A program made the position numbers and the translations under genes. A stretch of DNA of 64,000 bases from NCBI RefSeq assembly GCF_027912495.1, contig NZ_CP115463.1, positions 1,008,501 to 1,072,500 of the forward strand. The letters run 5' to 3'. Positions 54,482-64,000 of the stretch are shown piece by piece. How positions within the stretch are numbered: the first letter of the stretch is position 1; the number at the start of each line of letters is the position of its first letter. The notes beneath the pieces were generated by a model. That model ran no database searches. It was not told the DNA's origin and saw only the letters and a list, made by a program, of their open reading frames with translations. This DNA is from Caulobacter sp. NIBR1757. GTDB lineage: Bacteria; Pseudomonadota; Alphaproteobacteria; Caulobacterales; Caulobacteraceae.

Positions 54482-55171
54482 ATGGTCAAGCAAATCAAGC
54501 GCGCCAAAGCCTGGACCGGCGACCGTGACGCCACCCACGCCGTTGAAGCGGCCATCAGCCTGGTGAAGGCCAACGCCACCGCCAAGTTCGACGAAAGCAT
54601 CGAGATCGCCGTCAACCTGGGCGTCGACCCGCGTCACGCCGACCAACAGGTCCGTGGCGTTGTCTCGCTGCCGTCCGGCACCGGCCGCGATGTCCGCGTC
54701 GCCGTCATCGCCAAGGACGCCAAGGCTGACGAAGCCCGCGCCGCCGGCGCTGAAGTTGTCGGCGCCGAAGACCTGGTCGAGCGTATCCAGGGCGGCTTCA
54801 TGGACTTCGACCGCGTCATCGCGACGCCGGACATGATGGCCCTCGTCGGCCGTCTGGGTAAGGTGCTGGGCCCGCGCGGCCTGATGCCCAACCCGCGCGT
54901 CGGCACCGTGACCCCGAACGTCGGTCAGGCCGTGAAGGACGCCAAGGGCGGCGCCATCGAGTTCCGCGTCGAGAAGGCGGGCATCGTCCACGCCGGCATC
55001 GGCAAGGCCTCGTTCACCGAAGACGCCCTGCTGGCCAACGTCCGCGCCCTCGTGGACGCCCTGCAGAAGGCCAAGCCGGCCGGCGCCAAGGGCATCTATG
55101 TGAAGCGGATCTCGCTCTCCTCGACCATGGGCCCCGGCTTCAAGGTCGATACCGGCAGCATCAGCGCCTAA
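54482..55171 (+). CDS. rplA: 50S ribosomal protein L1
   Basis: The protein is 229 residues, L1. [20 protein letters not shown] and [20 protein letters not shown] are diagnostic. L1 binds the 23S rRNA L1 stalk and represses its own mRNA in other bacteria. A strong terminator follows, so the rplKA unit is separate from rplJL. Confidence 0.98.
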   Translation: MVKQIKRAKAWTGDRDATHAVEAAISLVKANATAKFDESIEIAVNLGVDPRHADQQVRGVVSLPSGTGRDVRVAVIAKDAKADEARAAGAEVVGAEDLVERIQGGFMDFDRVIATPDMMALVGRLGKVLGPRGLMPNPRVGTVTPNVGQAVKDAKGGAIEFRVEKAGIVHAGIGKASFTEDALLANVRALVDALQKAKPAGAKGIYVKRISLSSTMGPGFKVDTGSISA

Positions 55172-55196
55172 CGCTGACTGACGGACTGAAAAGGCG

Positions 55197-55230
55197 AAGG
55201 GCGGCTCCGAAAGGGGCCGCCCTTTTGCTT
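55197..55230 (+). terminator. Intrinsic terminator after rplA
   Basis: AAGGGCGGCtCC pairs with GGgGCCGCCCTT around GAAA and is followed by TTGCTTTT. Ends rplKA. Confidence 0.85.
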
Positions 55231-55237
55231 TTGGCCT

Positions 55238-55510
55238 CTAGCCCGGCAGCCCGACGAAGCCGTCGGCCACGCGCCAGTCGCGGGCCCGGCCGAGGGCGGA
55301 CGGGGCGACGGCCTTCCAGTAGTCGGCGTCCTCGGCCCGCTGGTCGAGCAGGCGCTCCATCGCCCGCAGGCGTCTGGCCGCGGCGATGGCCAGCAGGCGG
55401 GCGTGCTCGCCACGGGCGGTCGGCAGGGGTTCGGGCCGGAATTTGCGCAGGCGTTTGGCGTCAAAGGCGCGCCAGACAGCGGCTTCCAGAGTGCGGGTAT
55501 CGTGAAACAT
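55238..55510 (-). CDS. Small hypothetical protein, 90 aa
   Basis: About 90 residues from the ATG read at 55510 (MFHDTRTLEAAVWRAFDAKR). Arg/Ala-rich and helical, no family recognised. A longer frame from 55552 exists but lacks a better start. It lies in the gap between rplA and the MpaB gene. Confidence 0.55.
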   Translation of the reverse strand: MFHDTRTLEAAVWRAFDAKRLRKFRPEPLPTARGEHARLLAIAAARRLRAMERLLDQRAEDADYWKAVAPSALGRARDWRVADGFVGLPG

Positions 55511-55696
55511 GGTCCAACTCGCGGGCCCTGTCCGGCGCTTTTGCGGGGACATGGTCAGGGAGGGGTGATCGAACTTCCGCGATCACTGGCAACAATTCGC
55601 CGGGAGGAGCGAATGTTCCGTAGCCTGTGGATAAAATGTGGGGGAAATAAGGGCTTACAAGGTTGGGTCGCGAGAAATTGCGTCCTTTCCGTAACT

Positions 55697-56659
55697 TCAG
55701 GCCGCTTTCGCCACGTCTCCTGCCAGCCCGGCCGCCTCCAGCAGGCGCTGTTGCACGGCCGGCTTGCGATACAGAAAATCGGCCGGAAGGCCCAGTCGCA
55801 GGCAGGCGTCGGTATGCGGCGCGTTGGGCGGAACCACCCTGTCGGCCAGCTTGCCGGCCAGCTTCAGGGCGATGATGTCGGTAGGCGACAGGTCCCAGGC
55901 CTTGCCCAGCCGCAGCGCCCCGCGAACCACCGGCGGCAGAAGGGAGACCGAGGCCCGCGCCAGGGCCCGGTGCAGGAACTTCGGGACGGACGGCGCGGCC
56001 TGGCCCGAGGTGATGATGCCGAGGAACTCGTCGACGATAGGGTGAGCCTCGAAGCGCGGGCTGAGCTTCTCCATCATGGCCATGAAGTCGGCGGTCGAGC
56101 GGATCGGGTTCTGCACCCCGTAGAGGGCGGCGATCGGCGCGCCCTCGCGATAGAAGCGGGTCTTGTCGGCCTCCGACACCGGGGTGACGAAGCGGTCGTA
56201 GGCGTTGAGGAAGCCGTAGGCGGCCGTCGCCGACACCCAGTCGAGCAGTTCGGGATCCAGCGCCTTGTAGGCCTCGCCCTTCGGCGTCTCGCCGGTGACG
56301 CGGCTGTGCATGTTGGTGACCCCCTGGATCACCCGGCGGGCGGCGCTGGCCGGGCCATAGCAGCCGACCATGGCCGCCACGCCGGTGCGCTTGGAGCGGC
56401 CGATGGGATCGGCCTTGTAGGTCGAGTGATCCCAGACCCCCGAGCGGATCCGCGCATCGGCGAACTCCAGCAGCACGGCGGCCACCCCGCCGATCGCCAG
56501 CGCGATGGGGTTCTTGTAGACGCGCCATTGCACCGAGGACGGATGAGCCAGGGCCATTTCGCCCTTGGGGCCTTTGAAGTCGATCTTCCAGCCGAGGTAG
56601 GAGGTCATGTCGAGCAAGGCGCGGCTCCAGCCGAAAACATATCGAATGATATAGATCAT
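55697..56659 (-). CDS. MpaB-family oxygenase (DUF2236)
   Basis: The protein is 320 residues, recognised as the ER-bound-oxygenase MpaB/latex-clearing-like DUF2236 family from VQWRVYKNPIALAIGGVAAVLLEFADARIR (here shortened) and VTNMHSRVTGETPKGEAYKA. Family members bind heme and oxidatively cleave or modify hydrocarbons; no heme ligand is proved here. The start is the ATG read from 56659, inside the operator repeat. Divergent from the TetR gene (49-base gap), so it is the likely regulated target. Confidence 0.88.
   Translation of the reverse strand: MIYIIRYVFGWSRALLDMTSYLGWKIDFKGPKGEMALAHPSSVQWRVYKNPIALAIGGVAAVLLEFADARIRSGVWDHSTYKADPIGRSKRTGVAAMVGCYGPASAARRVIQGVTNMHSRVTGETPKGEAYKALDPELLDWVSATAAYGFLNAYDRFVTPVSEADKTRFYREGAPIAALYGVQNPIRSTADFMAMMEKLSPRFEAHPIVDEFLGIITSGQAAPSVPKFLHRALARASVSLLPPVVRGALRLGKAWDLSPTDIIALKLAGKLADRVVPPNAPHTDACLRLGLPADFLYRKPAVQQRLLEAAGLAGDVAKAA
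56646..56659. promoter_or_regulatory. Inverted repeat in TetR/MpaB divergent gap
   Basis: ATGAT-ATAG-ATCAT (56646-56659) is a perfect inverted repeat that includes the MpaB start codon. As the divergent gap is only 49 bases, it is the only candidate operator for the TetR protein. Confidence 0.5.
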
Positions 56660-56708
56660 CGTGTATCGCCTGATAGCCTTCGCCGCAAGCCGATGGCATA
56701 GGAGGGGA

Positions 56709-57377
56709 ATGTCGAGGATCGAGGGACAGGCGAGGGAGGTTTCGGGTTACGCCAAGGGCGAAGCGGCGCGCCTGCGTATTCTCGAGGCGGCGCTGGCGGC
56801 CTTCGGCGCCAGCGGCTTCAAGGGCGCCACCACCCGCCAGATCGCCGAGGCCGCCGGGGTCAACCTGCCGGCCCTGAAATACTATTTCGGCGGCAAGGAA
56901 GGCCTCTACCTGGCCTGCGCCGAGGAAATCGTCGAACGCTACCGCGCCCGCATGGTCGCGCCGGTCCTGCGGGCCCAGTCCATGCTGGAGGCCCGCCACA
57001 CCCCGGACGAGGCCCGCGCCGCCCTCAAGACCGTCATCCGCGCCCTGGCCGACCAGATGATGGAAACCCGCGAGGCCGAAGCCTGGGCCGGCTTCGTGCT
57101 GCGCGAGATGACCGAGCCGGGCCCGGCTTTCGCCATCCTCTTCGACCAGGTCTGGGAGCCTGGTATCAACGTCGTCGGCTACATGATCGGGCTGGCCGGA
57201 GGCCTCGACTCCAGGGCCGCCCAGATCGAGGCCCTGCTGCTGATCTCCAGCCTGTCGGCCTTCGGCACGGCGCGGCCGGTCTCCCTGCAATCGCTCGGCT
57301 GGGACGACGTCGGCGGCGAGCGGTTCGAGACGGTGATGGCCAACCTCGAGCGCCGGATCGACGAACTGGGCCGCTGA
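56709..57377 (+). CDS. TetR-family transcriptional regulator
   Basis: The protein is 222 residues from ATG 56709 with GGAGGGG upstream. The N-terminal HTH (TRQIAEAAGVNLPALKYYFGGKEGLYLAC, about 40-70) is intact, and the C-terminal ligand domain resembles the CerR class (GFVLREMTEPGPAF). It is divergent to the MpaB-family oxygenase and most likely represses it until a hydrophobic ligand binds (inference). Confidence 0.93.
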   Translation: MSRIEGQAREVSGYAKGEAARLRILEAALAAFGASGFKGATTRQIAEAAGVNLPALKYYFGGKEGLYLACAEEIVERYRARMVAPVLRAQSMLEARHTPDEARAALKTVIRALADQMMETREAEAWAGFVLREMTEPGPAFAILFDQVWEPGINVVGYMIGLAGGLDSRAAQIEALLLISSLSAFGTARPVSLQSLGWDDVGGERFETVMANLERRIDELGR

Positions 57378-57402
57378 TCGGCGCCGATCGGTCGGTCGGT
57401 GG

Positions 57403-57431
57403 TTGCCAACCCGGCCTCATTCCCCTATACG
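57403..57431 (+). promoter_or_regulatory. rplJ promoter
   Basis: TTGCCA (57403-57408), a 17-base spacer, and TATACG (57426-57431) form a good sigma-70-type promoter at the start of the long rplJ leader. Confidence 0.7.
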
Positions 57432-57710
57432 CGCCGGCTTCCGCCCGTGGACTCGTCCATGGACGGTACCTGTCCGTGAACAGCGGGGCTGCGGGGTCAC
57501 CACAGCCTTTATCCAGGAAGAGCCCTTCCTGACCGTTCGGAGACGGGGATGACAGTCGAGATTTCGCGCCGGCCTCAGCGATGAGCGCCCAGGGCGGGTC
57601 CGCTGCTTCCTTCGGACAGTTTTAGACGGCCAGAAGCTGGGGCTTGCCCTTGCCGACAGCCATGACCGGCGACCCGGGCAACCGGGACGTCATCCGAGTA
57701 GGAGACCGCA
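57432..57710 (+). promoter_or_regulatory. rplJ leader (probable L10 autoregulatory leader)
   Basis: About 280 bases lie between the promoter and the rplJ start codon, much longer than the other ribosomal gaps here. The region holds several small stems and the purine-rich GTAGGAGACC before ATG. L10/L7-L12 autoregulation through a leader structure is established in other bacteria; here it is inferred from position and length. Confidence 0.5.
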
Positions 57711-58226
57711 ATGGACCGCGCTCAAAAGCAGGCGACGATCGATACGCTCAAGGGCGTTTTCGCCGACGCCGGCGCCGTGGTCGTGACCCACAACATGGGT
57801 CTGACCGTTGCGGAAATGACTGCACTGCGTGGCCGCCTTCGTGAAGAAGGCGCCAAGTTTCAGGTGGTGAAGAACACCCTGGCCATCAAGGCTCTGGTCG
57901 GTTCGGAATCGGAAGCGGGCTCCAGCCTGTTCACCGGCCCGTCCGCCGTCGCCTATGCGGCCGATCCGGTGTCCGCCGCCAAGGTCATCACCCAGTTCGC
58001 CAAGGAAAACGACAAGCTCGTCGTCATTGGCGGCATGATGGGTGCGACCGTGCTGGACGAGACTGGTGTCAAGGCGCTCGCCGCCCTGCCGTCGCTCGAC
58101 CAGCTGCGTGGCAAGATCATCGGGCTCATCCAGGCTCCCGCGACCAAGGTCGCCGGCGTTCTGGCGGCCCCGGCTGGTCAGCTGGCGCGGGTGTTCAACG
58201 CCTACGCCACCAAAGACGCCGCGTAA
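57711..58226 (+). CDS. rplJ: 50S ribosomal protein L10
   Basis: The protein is 171 residues, L10: MDRAQKQATIDTLKGVFADA, VVTHNMGLTVAEMTALR, and a C-terminal helix for L7/L12 dimers. It anchors the stalk and regulates the operon. Followed by rplL after 60 bases. Confidence 0.98.
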   Translation: MDRAQKQATIDTLKGVFADAGAVVVTHNMGLTVAEMTALRGRLREEGAKFQVVKNTLAIKALVGSESEAGSSLFTGPSAVAYAADPVSAAKVITQFAKENDKLVVIGGMMGATVLDETGVKALAALPSLDQLRGKIIGLIQAPATKVAGVLAAPAGQLARVFNAYATKDAA

Positions 58227-58286
58227 TCGCAAGTCATCTCCGCAAGAACCTCTCATCCCCGCAAGGGCACACACTAGGAACTGAAA

Positions 58287-58667
58287 ATGTCGAAGCTTGA
58301 AAAGATCGCTGACGAACTGTCGGCCCTGACCGTCCTGGAAGCCGCTGAGCTCTCCAAGCTGCTCGAAGAAAAGTGGGGCGTCTCCGCCGCCGCTCCGGTG
58401 GCCATGGCCGCTGGCCCGGCCGCTGCCGCTCCGGCCGAAGCCGTTGAAGAGCAAACCGAGTTCACCGTTGTTCTGACCGCCGGTGGCGACAAGAAGATCA
58501 ACGTGATCAAGGAAGTCCGTGGCGTCCGTCCGGACCTCGGCCTGAAGGAAGCCAAGGACCTGGTCGAAGGCGCTCCGCAGAACGTCGTCGAAAACGTCTC
58601 CAAGCAAGTCGCCGAAGAGATCGCCAAGAAGCTGACCGAAGCCGGCGCCACCGTCCAGGTGAAGTAA
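58287..58667 (+). CDS. rplL: 50S ribosomal protein L7/L12
   Basis: The protein is 126 residues, L7/L12: N-terminal dimer domain ([20 protein letters not shown]), an Ala/Pro hinge (about 38-52, [17 protein letters not shown]), and the C-terminal domain with [20 protein letters not shown]. Stalk protein for factor binding. A terminator follows. Confidence 0.98.
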   Translation: MSKLEKIADELSALTVLEAAELSKLLEEKWGVSAAAPVAMAAGPAAAAPAEAVEEQTEFTVVLTAGGDKKINVIKEVRGVRPDLGLKEAKDLVEGAPQNVVENVSKQVAEEIAKKLTEAGATVQVK

Positions 58668-58700
58668 GCTTCGAACCAGCGCTTGCTGTTCGAACAGAGA

Positions 58701-58734
58701 GGGGCCCGCGGAGCAATCCGCGGGCCCTTTTTCT
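58701..58734 (+). terminator. Strong intrinsic terminator after rplL
   Basis: GGGCCCGCGG pairs with CCGCGGGCCC around AGCAAT and is followed by TTTTTCTT. Ends rplJL before rpoB. Confidence 0.9.
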
Positions 58735-58735
58735 T

Positions 58736-58872
58736 ATCCTCCCACGCGCAGCGGGGGAGGGGGACCGCGAAGCGGTGGAGGGGGCGAGGGCCGTGCGCAG
58801 GCACTCTGTCACTCGCCCCTTCCACCACCGGCTTCGCCGGCGGTCCCCCTTCCCCGTAAACGGGGAAGGATG
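58736..58872. repeat. Palindromic intergenic repeat, family A copy 4
   Basis: The arms begin ATCCTCCCACGCGCAGCGGG and end CCCCGTAAACGGGGAAGGAT. Second hairpins: ACCGCGAAGCGGT on the left, CCGGCTTCGCCGG on the right. Shorter central part than the other copies. Confidence 0.85.
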
Positions 58873-58877
58873 GAGCC

Positions 58878-60794
58878 CTACTTCTCCCGGGCCGCTAGCA
58901 GATCCCCCAGCCGGTCCGGCGTGCCCTCGATCCGCTCCAGCCTCGGATAACGAAGGCCGCCGTTCCAGGCGATGTCGACGATGCGGTAGCGCTCGCTGTC
59001 CTTGACGATCAGCTGGATGGGCATCTTGCCGCCCTTGGCCCGGGTGATCGCGCTCTTCATGCGCCCTTCGCTGTAGGCCTCGCCATCGACGGCCACGACA
59101 GTCGCGCCGACCACCAGCCCCTGCTTGAAGGCCGGCCCGTCCCACTGCACCCCCTGGATCTCGCCAGAGGCTTTGAGGTTCAGACCGATCGAATAGGTGT
59201 AGTCGTGGCGCTTGGCGGCGGTGTCGGCGGCCTTCTGCAGGGCCGTCGGCGTCTCGGCGTAGGCCAGTTTCCAGCCACCCCGCTTGATGCCGTCCAGCGG
59301 CGCCGGCCGGCCGCGCCCTTCGATGCGCTCCTTCAGGAAGTTCGCCCAGTCGTAGGGGGTGACGGCGTTCAGGGTCGCGACCACGTCCTCGAAGACGTAG
59401 GTCCGGGGCACATAGGACCCGTCGTCGCCGCCGAAGAAGGCGCGGGCGAAGTCGTCCAGCGACTTCTTCCCGTCGGTGCGCTCGCGGATCAGGCTGTCGG
59501 CGTCCAGCCAGACCAGCAGGCCGTCGACATAGTAGTCCTCGTTGCGCTGCCAGCTGAGCCAGCCCTTGGGCTTGCGGGCGCTGATGATCGGATCGTTGGT
59601 GGTGTCGGCGATGTCGCGCCACTGGCGCCCGACCCGGTGGTCATAGGCCGCCGCCGTCATCGCCAGGTCATCGAGCGCCTGTTCGCGGGTGACCAGGCCC
59701 GAGCGGGCGGTCAGGATCACGCCCCAGAACTGGGTCTGGCCCTCGTAGACCCACATCAGGCTGTCGCGCATCGGGGTGGCGTAGTCGGGGGTCCACAGAT
59801 CGGCGCCGCGCCGATACTTGCCGTTCCAGCTGTGGGTGTACTCGTGCGGCAGCAGGCCCCGGTTCGAGAGATTCTTGTCCCAGCTGGTGAAGTACTCCGG
59901 ATCGCGGCCATTCTCGCTGGAGCGGTGGTGCTCCAGCCCGATGCCGCCCATGCGGTCGGTCAGGGCCAGCAGGAAGTCGTAGCGGTCATAGGGACGGGTT
60001 CCGAACAGCCGGTCGGCCTGGACGACGAGGTTGCGGTGCAGCCTGATCTGCTCCTCGCTGGCCTCCAGCAGTTCGGGCCGGTCGGCGACGATGTTCAGCT
60101 TCACCGGGCTGCGGCCGCCCGGATCGAGATCGAACTGGCGGTAGTAGCGGCCGGCGAACATCGGCGAGTCGACCAGGGTCTCGAAGCTGACGGTCTTGAA
60201 GCTGTGGACGTTGCCCTTGCTGGCGGCGGTATCGAGGGCGACGCCGTAGCCCCAGCCCTCCGGCAGGATGGCGGTGGCCTCGACCGGGATCTGGCGGGTG
60301 AACCAGCCGGCCGGATAGAAGGCAGTGGAGTTCCACTGCAGGTTCAGCATCTCGCGGGTCATGACGACGCGGCCCTGGTCGCCGGCCGTGGCCGACAGGA
60401 ACTGGAACTCCAGCTCGACCTGCTTGGCGCCGGCCGGCACGTCGATGTGCAGGGCGAAAACCTCCACCGGGTCGCGTCGCCAGACCAGGGTCTTGCCGCC
60501 GGCGGTGATCTTCAGGCCGGCCACCTTTTCCAGCTCGCCGCGCGGGGCATGCTTGCCGGGCAGCCATTCGGGATAGAGCAGCACCATCGGCCCCGGGCCG
60601 GCGACGGGGATGGTCTGTTTCACCGTCATGATCCGGCGGTCGAGATCGGTGGCGTCGACGACCAGCTTCATCGTGCCGGGGTAGGGAACATCGCGGGCCG
60701 CCGGGATGGTGTTCTCGAAAGGCAGTGGCTGCGGCTGGGCGAGGGCGGGGCTGGCGCAGAGAAGCAGGGTGGCGGCGAGGAGGGGTCGGATCAC
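58878..60794 (-). CDS. M61-family metallopeptidase with PDZ domain
   Basis: A 638-residue periplasmic peptidase. The signal peptide MIRPLLAATLLLCASPALAQ is followed by a beta-rich N-terminal domain, then the zinc motif HEYTHSW near residue 317 (H-E-x-x-H) with SLMWVYEGQTQFWG carrying the distal Glu. The C-terminal PDZ-like domain (SIGLNLKASGEIQGVQ) is present. It is the glycyl-aminopeptidase-type M61 family. It stands inside the rplL-rpoB interval on the opposite strand. Confidence 0.92.
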   Translation of the reverse strand: MIRPLLAATLLLCASPALAQPQPLPFENTIPAARDVPYPGTMKLVVDATDLDRRIMTVKQTIPVAGPGPMVLLYPEWLPGKHAPRGELEKVAGLKITAGGKTLVWRRDPVEVFALHIDVPAGAKQVELEFQFLSATAGDQGRVVMTREMLNLQWNSTAFYPAGWFTRQIPVEATAILPEGWGYGVALDTAASKGNVHSFKTVSFETLVDSPMFAGRYYRQFDLDPGGRSPVKLNIVADRPELLEASEEQIRLHRNLVVQADRLFGTRPYDRYDFLLALTDRMGGIGLEHHRSSENGRDPEYFTSWDKNLSNRGLLPHEYTHSWNGKYRRGADLWTPDYATPMRDSLMWVYEGQTQFWGVILTARSGLVTREQALDDLAMTAAAYDHRVGRQWRDIADTTNDPIISARKPKGWLSWQRNEDYYVDGLLVWLDADSLIRERTDGKKSLDDFARAFFGGDDGSYVPRTYVFEDVVATLNAVTPYDWANFLKERIEGRGRPAPLDGIKRGGWKLAYAETPTALQKAADTAAKRHDYTYSIGLNLKASGEIQGVQWDGPAFKQGLVVGATVVAVDGEAYSEGRMKSAITRAKGGKMPIQLIVKDSERYRIVDIAWNGGLRYPRLERIEGTPDRLGDLLAAREK

Positions 60795-61588
60795 GGCGAT
60801 ACTCGGATGTCACAAAAGCGGGCGGGCATAAGAGCCTCCCGATCCCGGCTGGGCAAGCGCCTGTCCTTCCTGGTGCGGAGGGAAGGCCCGTGCTGGTCGA
60901 AGCGGCCCACTATTATACCGCGTTCCCCGGGCGGAAGGGGCCGGCGCGGTTCTTGGCCGTTGAATTCATTGGCCGACCTGTGGCCGATCTGTTGGCCGAG
61001 GCGCGGGAACTGTAGCCTGGGCCGTAGGTCGGACTGTGGTCGGTTGTGGCCGCATGTAGGTCGGATGGTCGTCGCCCGGACCTACATTGGCGCGTTTCGC
61101 TTGCCGCACCCGCTGCGAGCCTCCGGAGGGCCCAAAATGGATATGTCTAGACATATTCATCCGGCTGGACGGCCAGGGCTCCGCAGGATGATCCGGAGCA
61201 GGCCGGCCTCGGAAGGGGCCGCTCACAGGCTGGATCGCCTCTTCAGAAGCCCGGGGCGGAAGAAAGGAAAGTCACCCCCGGCTTCAGCCCGATCCGGCCG
61301 CTTCGCAGGTGGGCTTCTCCGCCATGAGGGAAATGTCAAATTAAACTCCGCCTACCCCTTCCATTCGCTGTGGATTTGCCTTATCTCGCCCCTCTCGCGA
61401 AATTTCCGTCTTCTTTAGAGTCGCAATCTCGCGCGCGTGTATGCCCGATGGCCGGTCCGCCCACCCTGCGGACTCAAGCGAAGGGCGGCCCCGACGGACA
61501 GGGGCCTGTCAGCGTCCGGCGCAAGCCGAGGGTGGACGCGAAAGACATTCTACGCGTGGGGACCTCCCCTGCGCGCTTAAGGAAAAAC
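60795..61588. other. Gene-free region upstream of rpoB, 794 bases
   Basis: No convincing gene is seen. It contains a stretch of short direct and inverted repeats of TGGCCG/GTAGGTCGG type (60955-61095), the CTAG palindrome at 61141-61156, an AT-richer part (61339-61420) that probably carries the rpoB promoter (no clear hexamers fixed), and a leader stem GTCCGC-n7-GCGGAC at 61455-61473. Confidence 0.6.
61141..61156. repeat. CTAG-centred palindrome, copy 2
   Basis: ATATGTCTAGACATAT, perfectly self-complementary and followed by TCATCCGG, matches the site at 44448-44465. Same function unknown. Confidence 0.6.

Positions 61589-64000
<2,412 letters not shown>

Overview
This is a GC-rich alphaproteobacterial chromosome window. 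It most likely comes from the Caulobacteraceae (Caulobacter, Phenylobacterium or a relative). The evidence is gene content: a DnaX of alphaproteobacterial type with SRP RNA just upstream, the def/fmt/truA/dapE/dapD/argB backbone, and tRNA-Trp-secE-nusG-rplKA-rplJL-rpoB. Two RpoD-type promoter candidates also fit the TTGacg/GCTAnAwC style described for Caulobacter. I could not run a database search, so the genus is an inference. No plasmid, phage, transposase or CRISPR genes were seen.

Layout. Bases 1-11100 hold a lipid or cyclic-ketone catabolism district: acyl-CoA ligase, FadJ-type bifunctional enzyme, three acyl-CoA dehydrogenase-fold enzymes, an MDR-type reductase and a crotonase-fold protein, with LuxR-type and XRE regulators. 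Bases 11200-17100 hold a glycine-zipper envelope protein and a base-salvage/degradation block: adenine deaminase, then GTP-cyclohydrolase-II-like URC1, URC4 (DUF1688) and uracil phosphoribosyltransferase. Bases 17200-25700 hold envelope enzymes (L,D-transpeptidase plus an M15/DUF882 protein) and a three-gene 2-oxoacid oxidoreductase operon with its own flavin/Fe-S electron-transfer subunit. Bases 25900-36560 hold a Baeyer-Villiger monooxygenase, NudC, SRP RNA, dnaX-SDR-ybaB-recR, rmuC and def. Bases 36568-41808 lie between def and fmt and carry an aldehyde dehydrogenase/DUF779 pair with a divergent AcoR-like regulator, msrPQ and a lipoprotein. Bases 41900-50430 continue with fmt-truA, dapE, dapD and argB. 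Bases 51900-64000 are the tRNA-Trp to rpoB translation/transcription cluster. It is interrupted by a glutathione transferase gene, a TetR/MpaB pair and an M61 peptidase, and it ends inside rpoB.

The most unusual structure is non-coding. The gaps between genes are filled by at least five families of imperfect palindromic repeats of about 120-230 bp. Each repeat has two inverted arms, each arm holds one or two small hairpins, and the hairpin stems co-vary between copies. At 43586-43964 one repeat is inserted inside the terminal hairpin of another, with perfect 18-bp terminal inverted repeats and a 10-bp target duplication, and a further paired-arm repeat lies inside the insert. This is good evidence that at least one family moves as a small non-autonomous mobile element. 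Several copies end so that their last arm supplies the Shine-Dalgarno sequence of the next gene, and one copy has decayed to a solo arm that looks like a terminator.

Other points: a nearly identical GTCGG-n-TATCCGAC palindrome precedes the XRE regulator and the adenine deaminase/small-protein divergent region. An operator with three helically phased GCGACA half-sites sits between the aldehyde dehydrogenase and its AcoR-like regulator, which lacks the AAA+ domain. An 18-bp CTAG-centred palindrome occurs twice in otherwise empty intergenic DNA.
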